Shown: one piece after another, positions 14,917 to 18,437 of the stretch | Numbering within the stretch: position 1 is the first letter of the stretch | Layout of the letters: each line of letters opens with the position of its first letter | Origin: a candidate division CSSED10-310 bacterium | GTDB lineage: Bacteria > CSSED10-310 > JAFGDC01 | Direction: 5' to 3' | Assembly (NCBI GenBank): GCA_016932295.1 | Contig: JAFGDC010000545.1 | Span: forward strand, 1-18,437 | Length of the DNA stretch: 18,437 bases | Made by a program: the position numbers and the translations under genes | Notes under the pieces: model-generated | What the model was told of the DNA's origin: nothing | Databases searched by the model: none | Seen by the model: only the letters and a program-made list of their open reading frames with translations

Positions 14917-15224
14917 CGGTCCTCCTCGAATCAGTTATGAAGAAAACCAGTGGCCCACGACCTCCGGAACTCCTCTTCAATTGCCTTGTGATCATTGCTT
15001 TTTACGAATCGAGGGATAAAAGTCAAGGGTGGAGGGGAAAGCGCCGCTCAGGACCATTGGAGTATCGGTCAGTATCTCAGCATCGGCGATTCGTCAGGTG
15101 GTTGCTGCGTCATCATTTTCTTCAATAACCAGGGCTTTACGCAGTCCGATGTGCATGGGGCAGTTGACCCGCCGGTTGAATGCGCGAACGCACAGGTGTC
15201 TGATACCGCCAAGTGTCGGTAACG
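14917..15224. other. Intergenic region upstream of the propeller gene
   Basis: No gene supported in either strand. It holds the promoter candidate for the propeller gene near its left end. The rest shows no recognised motif. Confidence 0.4.
14999..15026 (-). promoter_or_regulatory. Likely promoter of the propeller gene
   Basis: On the minus strand TTGACT (complement of 15021-15026) and TAAAAA (complement of 14999-15004) are 16 bp apart. The -35 matches 5 of 6 consensus bases and the -10 matches 4 of 6. It would give a leader of about 75 nt before ATG 14916. Confidence 0.42.
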
Positions 15225-15271
15225 GGAAAAGAAGCGGGGATCAGCCGCCCTTGCAGGCGATGATCCCCGCT
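15225..15271 (-). terminator. Rho-independent terminator of the minus-strand gene remnant
   Basis: AGCGGGGATCA (15233-15243) and TGATCCCCGCT (15261-15271) form a perfect 11-bp stem around a 17-nt loop. Read on the minus strand the stem is followed by TTCTTTT. It begins 23 nt after the stop codon at 15294-15296, as expected for a gene end there. Confidence 0.65.
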
Positions 15272-15293
15272 GATGATTCGACTCAGTTCCGGG

Positions 15294-15560
15294 TCAGTTC
15301 CTTCTTCGTTTGATGCTCAGAAGCGCGCCGAGCAGTCCGGCCAGCATCAGAATGCCGCCGAACCCGAGGGTCGGGATGGGAGCCGGTGTGGGGACGACGG
15401 TCGGGGTCGAGGTGAATGCGGGTCGTGAAGGTCGGACTGGGGGTGGGTGACGGTATGTTCGTGGGGGTCGGGGAGGGGAGACGGCATTTTCGTTGTCAAC
15501 CAGCCAGCGGCCCGGTGTGTCACCTGTCATGCGCCACCGGTGCTTCTTGCGGACCGACGT
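15294..15560 (-). pseudogene. Decayed 3' remnant of a PT-linker, C-terminally anchored secreted protein
   Basis: On the minus strand the end of the frame encodes a Thr/Pro linker, IPTLGFGG, a hydrophobic helix (ILMLAGLLGALL) and the tail SIKRRRN. That is an IPTL/PEP-CTERM-like anchor of the same layout as in the propeller protein. Upstream the logical protein sequence jumps frame twice: GRWLVDNENA is in the final frame, then LPSPTPTNIPSPTPSPTFT is in another frame, then the final frame resumes at FTSTPTVVPTPAPIPTL. A 121-codon continuous frame (15294-15659) exists, but its first half reads as non-native sequence and runs into the promoter and start of the divergent cyclase gene. No signal peptide is seen. 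I read this as a gene that lost its 5' part and decayed. Confidence 0.6.
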
Positions 15561-15574
15561 ACGATTGCTACAAT
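15547..15574 (+). promoter_or_regulatory. Likely promoter of the cyclase gene
   Basis: TTGCGG (15547-15552) and TACAAT (15569-15574) are 16 bp apart. The -10 matches 5 of 6 consensus bases. It lies 59 bp before ATG 15634 and inside the decayed minus-strand remnant. Confidence 0.42.
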
Positions 15575-15633
15575 GCTCTCTGAAAAGCCATGACACAGTG
15601 GTTGGGGTCATCGCGAACCGTGGAGGTGCGGGC

Positions 15634-18437
15634 ATGCGTAACCTTTTGCCGGGATTCATTCAAGAACGCTATCTGGAAGGACTCCTGACGGGATCGCTCC
15701 AGGGGCAGGTGCTGTTCGCCGATATCACCGGCTTCACCGCCATGACCGAGCAGCTCATGAGCCGCGGCAAGGAGGGGGCGGAAATCGTCTCCTGCCTGCT
15801 GAGCCGTCTGTTCGCCGGTCCGATACGGGATGTGCATAAGGGTGGCGGTCAGATCGTATCGTTTGCCGGAGATGCCTTCACCGCCGTTTTCCCGGGTGCG
15901 GGAACCTCCTCGGCGGAAGCGGTGGCACGGGCGATTCAGGGACGGATTCTCCGCTCCCGGCCGATCAGCACCAGGTTCGGGGTCTTCACGCCGACAGTGC
16001 GCCTCAGTATCGCCGGGGGACGCATAGACTGGGGTATCATCGAGACGCCGCGGCGGGCCGTGTATTACTTCAGGGGTGAGGCGCTGAGCGCCGCGGCAGG
16101 TGAGAATCATCGATGTCCACCCGGCGGGGTGTGCATCGCATCGTCGTCGTTACCGGTCCATGCCGCCGCGCGCCCGGCCGGCGACTTTTCCATCAGGCCG
16201 ATCCGGGCTGCAGTGGCGCGACGGTTCGCCCCGGAACTTGCCGTCACCATGAAGGCCGGCGGCGAATTCCGTGATGCCGCCTGTCTGTTCATCTCCCTGG
16301 GCGATGTCTCCGGGCATGCCGGCATAGTCGCCGCCGTGACGCCAATGGTAGCGCTGGTCGAGGAAATGGGTGGTTATGCGGCGGGTCTGTATTTCGAGGA
16401 CAAAGGACCGTCGATGCTGGTGGTTTTCGGGCTTCCCCACGCCCATGAAGACGATCTGCTCCGGGCCGCCACTCTCGCCGGACTGATCCGGCGCGAGCAA
16501 CCCCATCTGCGTATCGGATTGACCCACGGCATGGTGTTCGCCGGCTTCGTGGGCAGCTCCGCGCGGGCGACCTATACCGCCATCGGCGATACAGTCAATA
16601 CCGCCGCCCGGCTGATGGTGGCCGCCGAACCGGGCGATGTCCTCCTTCCCGCCGCCCTGACCGCCGCCCTGGCAGGCAAGGTGGAGACTCGCCCGCGGCC
16701 GAGTCTGACCGTCAAGGGCAAGCGGCATCCTCTCGAACTACAGGTTATGACCGGTGTCGTGGGTGCGGGGCAGGCGGCGAGGTTTTCCGGATCGTTTGTC
16801 GGTCGCGATGATGAACTCCAACGGGGGAAAACGCGTCTCGATGTCCTCGCCGCCGGTCGCAATGCCGGGATCGTCGTGGTCTATGGCGATGCGGGCATAG
16901 GCAAGTCGCGTTTGGTCCATGAACTGTGCCGGTCGTCCGGAGCGGTGACCCACCTGTTCACACCTGACAACCTGCTGCACAAGAGTCTCAATCCGTTCAT
17001 CCTGTTTCTCAAGGAACTCTTTTCACAACAGGATCATGGCACGACAGCAGAGAACCTGGCGAATTTCAATGATCGTTTCGAGGCGCTGCTGGGCCGTCTG
17101 GAGACCGCCGGCGGCGAACCGGTATCGGTCGAGTTGCGGCGGACCAAATCATTACTCGCCGCCCTGCTCGGGCATGTCGAGCCCGGTTCATTGTACGAGC
17201 AGTTGGATCCTAAGGGTCGTTCCCGCAACACCATCATCGCGCTGAGCCAGCTATGCAAGGGATTGTGCCTGCTCACCCCGCGCATTTTCGTCTTCGATGA
17301 CCTGCAATGGCTCGATCCGCAATCGATCGAGGCGATCCGGGCGGTGCACGCCGCCACCGCAGAATCGCCCGCGGCGTATATCGCCACCAGTCGTCCCAAC
17401 GACGACGGCTCCTTTCCCCAGTTTCCCACCGCGCCGCTGGCGGCCGGAGCCGGTGATACTCTCGCCGTCCACCTGGCGCCGATGACCGGAAAGGACATGC
17501 CCGGCCTGATCAAGGCGCAACTCATGGGAGTTCCCGGTCCGGAGCTGGAAGCCTTCATTACGCAACGATGCCAGGGTAACCCGTTCTACGTGGAACAAGT
17601 GTGCAAGTATCTCCAGGAACAAGGATTGCTGCATACCGAGGACGGGCGGCTGCACCTGATCGAGGGCGCCACGGAGGTGCCCGGCGGCATTCGCGCCGTG
17701 GTGATCGCTCGTTTCGATCGACTTTCCATCCAGCTCAGGGAATTGGTGCAGACCGCTTCCGTACTGGGTCTGGAATTCAATGTCAAGGTTCTTTCCGCCA
17801 TGCTTGGCGGCACCGATATCGATGGCACGATCGCTCTCGGCCTGCACAGGGCACTCTGGTCGCCGCTGTCGGAAATCATCTACCTGTTCTCCCACCCACT
17901 GTTGCGCGAGACCGCCTATGACATGCAATTGCGTCGCCGCCTGCGGCGCCTGCACCGGCTGGCCGCTGAAGTGCTGGAGCGGCTGTATTCGGCCGAACCA
18001 CGGTTTCATGCGGACATAGCCCTGCATTACGAGCGCGCCGAGATCAAGAACAAGGCGCTGCAGTATCTGGTGAAAGCCGGAGATTATGCCCGTGACAATT
18101 ACCACAACGCCGAGGCTGTCGACCTGTACAATCGAGCCCTGGCCATCCCTGGTGATTCTCAGGAGCATTTCAATGCGCGGATTCACGTGGGGAGGGTCTA
18201 CAGCCGTATCGGCAAGTGGGAGGAAACGGAACGCAACTACCGCGCGGCCATGGCCATCGCGACCGGCACCGGCGATCGCCTGCAACTGGCCAACGCCAAC
18301 GATCATCTGGGGCAGATCATCTATGCCCGTGGTGGCTACGCCGAAGCCATCCCTTATCACGAGGAGGCTGTTGCCCTGTTCGAGTCGCTCGATGAACCCA
18401 TCGGCGTGTGCAGCGCGCTCAACGGGATCGCCGTTGC
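15634..18437 (+). CDS. ADCY10-like tandem class III adenylate cyclase with ATPase and TPR domains (3' end outside window)
   Basis: 934 complete codons are open to the right edge with no stop, from ATG 15634 (GGAGG at 15622-15626). Domain order: cyclase homology domain 1 (about 20-175), with metal Asp30 in LFADITGF and Asp80 in SFAGDAF. Cyclase homology domain 2 (about 213-345) lacks these Asp residues (Ser221 in the first position) but has K257 in FEDKGPS, T315 in YTAIGDTVN, N322 and R326 in VNTAARL. Then comes an ATPase module with Walker A GDAGIGKS (418-425) and Walker B IFVFDD (551-556), a winged-helix-like stretch (about 700-760), and TPR-like helices from about 805. The order and the K/T and N/R residues match mammalian soluble adenylyl cyclase (ADCY10). 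Its product is probably cAMP in the cytosol, controlled through the C-terminal sensor part. Divergent from the minus-strand block. Confidence 0.88.
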   Translation, partial: MRNLLPGFIQERYLEGLLTGSLQGQVLFADITGFTAMTEQLMSRGKEGAEIVSCLLSRLFAGPIRDVHKGGGQIVSFAGDAFTAVFPGAGTSSAEAVARAIQGRILRSRPISTRFGVFTPTVRLSIAGGRIDWGIIETPRRAVYYFRGEALSAAAGENHRCPPGGVCIASSSLPVHAAARPAGDFSIRPIRAAVARRFAPELAVTMKAGGEFRDAACLFISLGDVSGHAGIVAAVTPMVALVEEMGGYAAGLYFEDKGPSMLVVFGLPHAHEDDLLRAATLAGLIRREQPHLRIGLTHGMVFAGFVGSSARATYTAIGDTVNTAARLMVAAEPGDVLLPAALTAALAGKVETRPRPSLTVKGKRHPLELQVMTGVVGAGQAARFSGSFVGRDDELQRGKTRLDVLAAGRNAGIVVVYGDAGIGKSRLVHELCRSSGAVTHLFTPDNLLHKSLNPFILFLKELFSQQDHGTTAENLANFNDRFEALLGRLETAGGEPVSVELRRTKSLLAALLGHVEPGSLYEQLDPKGRSRNTIIALSQLCKGLCLLTPRIFVFDDLQWLDPQSIEAIRAVHAATAESPAAYIATSRPNDDGSFPQFPTAPLAAGAGDTLAVHLAPMTGKDMPGLIKAQLMGVPGPELEAFITQRCQGNPFYVEQVCKYLQEQGLLHTEDGRLHLIEGATEVPGGIRAVVIARFDRLSIQLRELVQTASVLGLEFNVKVLSAMLGGTDIDGTIALGLHRALWSPLSEIIYLFSHPLLRETAYDMQLRRRLRRLHRLAAEVLERLYSAEPRFHADIALHYERAEIKNKALQYLVKAGDYARDNYHNAEAVDLYNRALAIPGDSQEHFNARIHVGRVYSRIGKWEETERNYRAAMAIATGTGDRLQLANANDHLGQIIYARGGYAEAIPYHEEAVALFESLDEPIGVCSALNGIAV

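Noticed and set aside
17251..18360. 369-codon open frame on the minus strand
   Set aside because: It lies wholly antisense to the cyclase/ATPase/TPR gene, whose plus-strand frame has clear motifs. Long antisense frames are common in GC-rich coding DNA.

Overview
The window looks like a contig from an uncultured, fairly GC-rich, Gram-negative-type bacterium; I cannot assign a phylum. Shine-Dalgarno sites are strong (GGAGG type). The WaaE-like glycosyltransferase suggests lipopolysaccharide synthesis. Two secreted-protein coding sequences carry long Pro/Thr/Ser linkers and end in a short Pro/Gly motif, a hydrophobic helix and a basic tail. That style resembles the exosortase-type (PEP-CTERM, IPTL-CTERM) signals seen in several environmental proteobacterial and candidate-phylum lineages. 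I recognised no tRNA, rRNA, CRISPR array, IS element or phage gene.

Layout. (1) 1-345 is a non-coding tandem repeat: a 164-bp period made of 19-bp sub-repeats, with GC-rich palindromes. (2) 635-1111 encodes a small secreted Cys-rich protein, followed by a terminator-like hairpin. (3) 1558-5607 is the least familiar part. A 25-codon leader-like ORF overlaps (ATGA) the start of a C1A papain-like peptidase with no signal peptide, and 43 nt later comes a 1001-residue protein that I cannot assign to any family and that is visibly AT-richer than its surroundings. (4) 6111-7993 is a translationally coupled pair: a family-2 glycosyltransferase and an aldo/keto reductase with two C-terminal 4Fe-4S motifs. 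(5) 8347-9150 encodes an exported DUF4097-like beta protein and 9624-10346 a creatininase-family amidohydrolase. (6) The minus-strand block 10407-14916 encodes a secreted multidomain carbohydrate-active protein split by a single frameshift (10407-13183) and a seven-bladed FG-GAP/VCBS propeller with a C-terminal anchor (13447-14916). A decayed 3' gene remnant with its own terminator (15225-15560) lies upstream. (7) From 15634 to beyond the right edge, on the plus strand, runs an ADCY10-like protein (tandem class III cyclase domains, an ATPase module and TPRs). It has no stop in the window.

How the parts relate. The secreted propeller, the carbohydrate-active protein, the DUF4097 protein and the glycosyltransferase suggest an envelope or polysaccharide neighbourhood. 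The peptidase plus 1001-aa pair is a separate cytosolic unit of unknown role and the best candidate here for an undescribed system. The cyclase is notable because its catalytic residues are split between its two cyclase domains, so it should form one composite active site.
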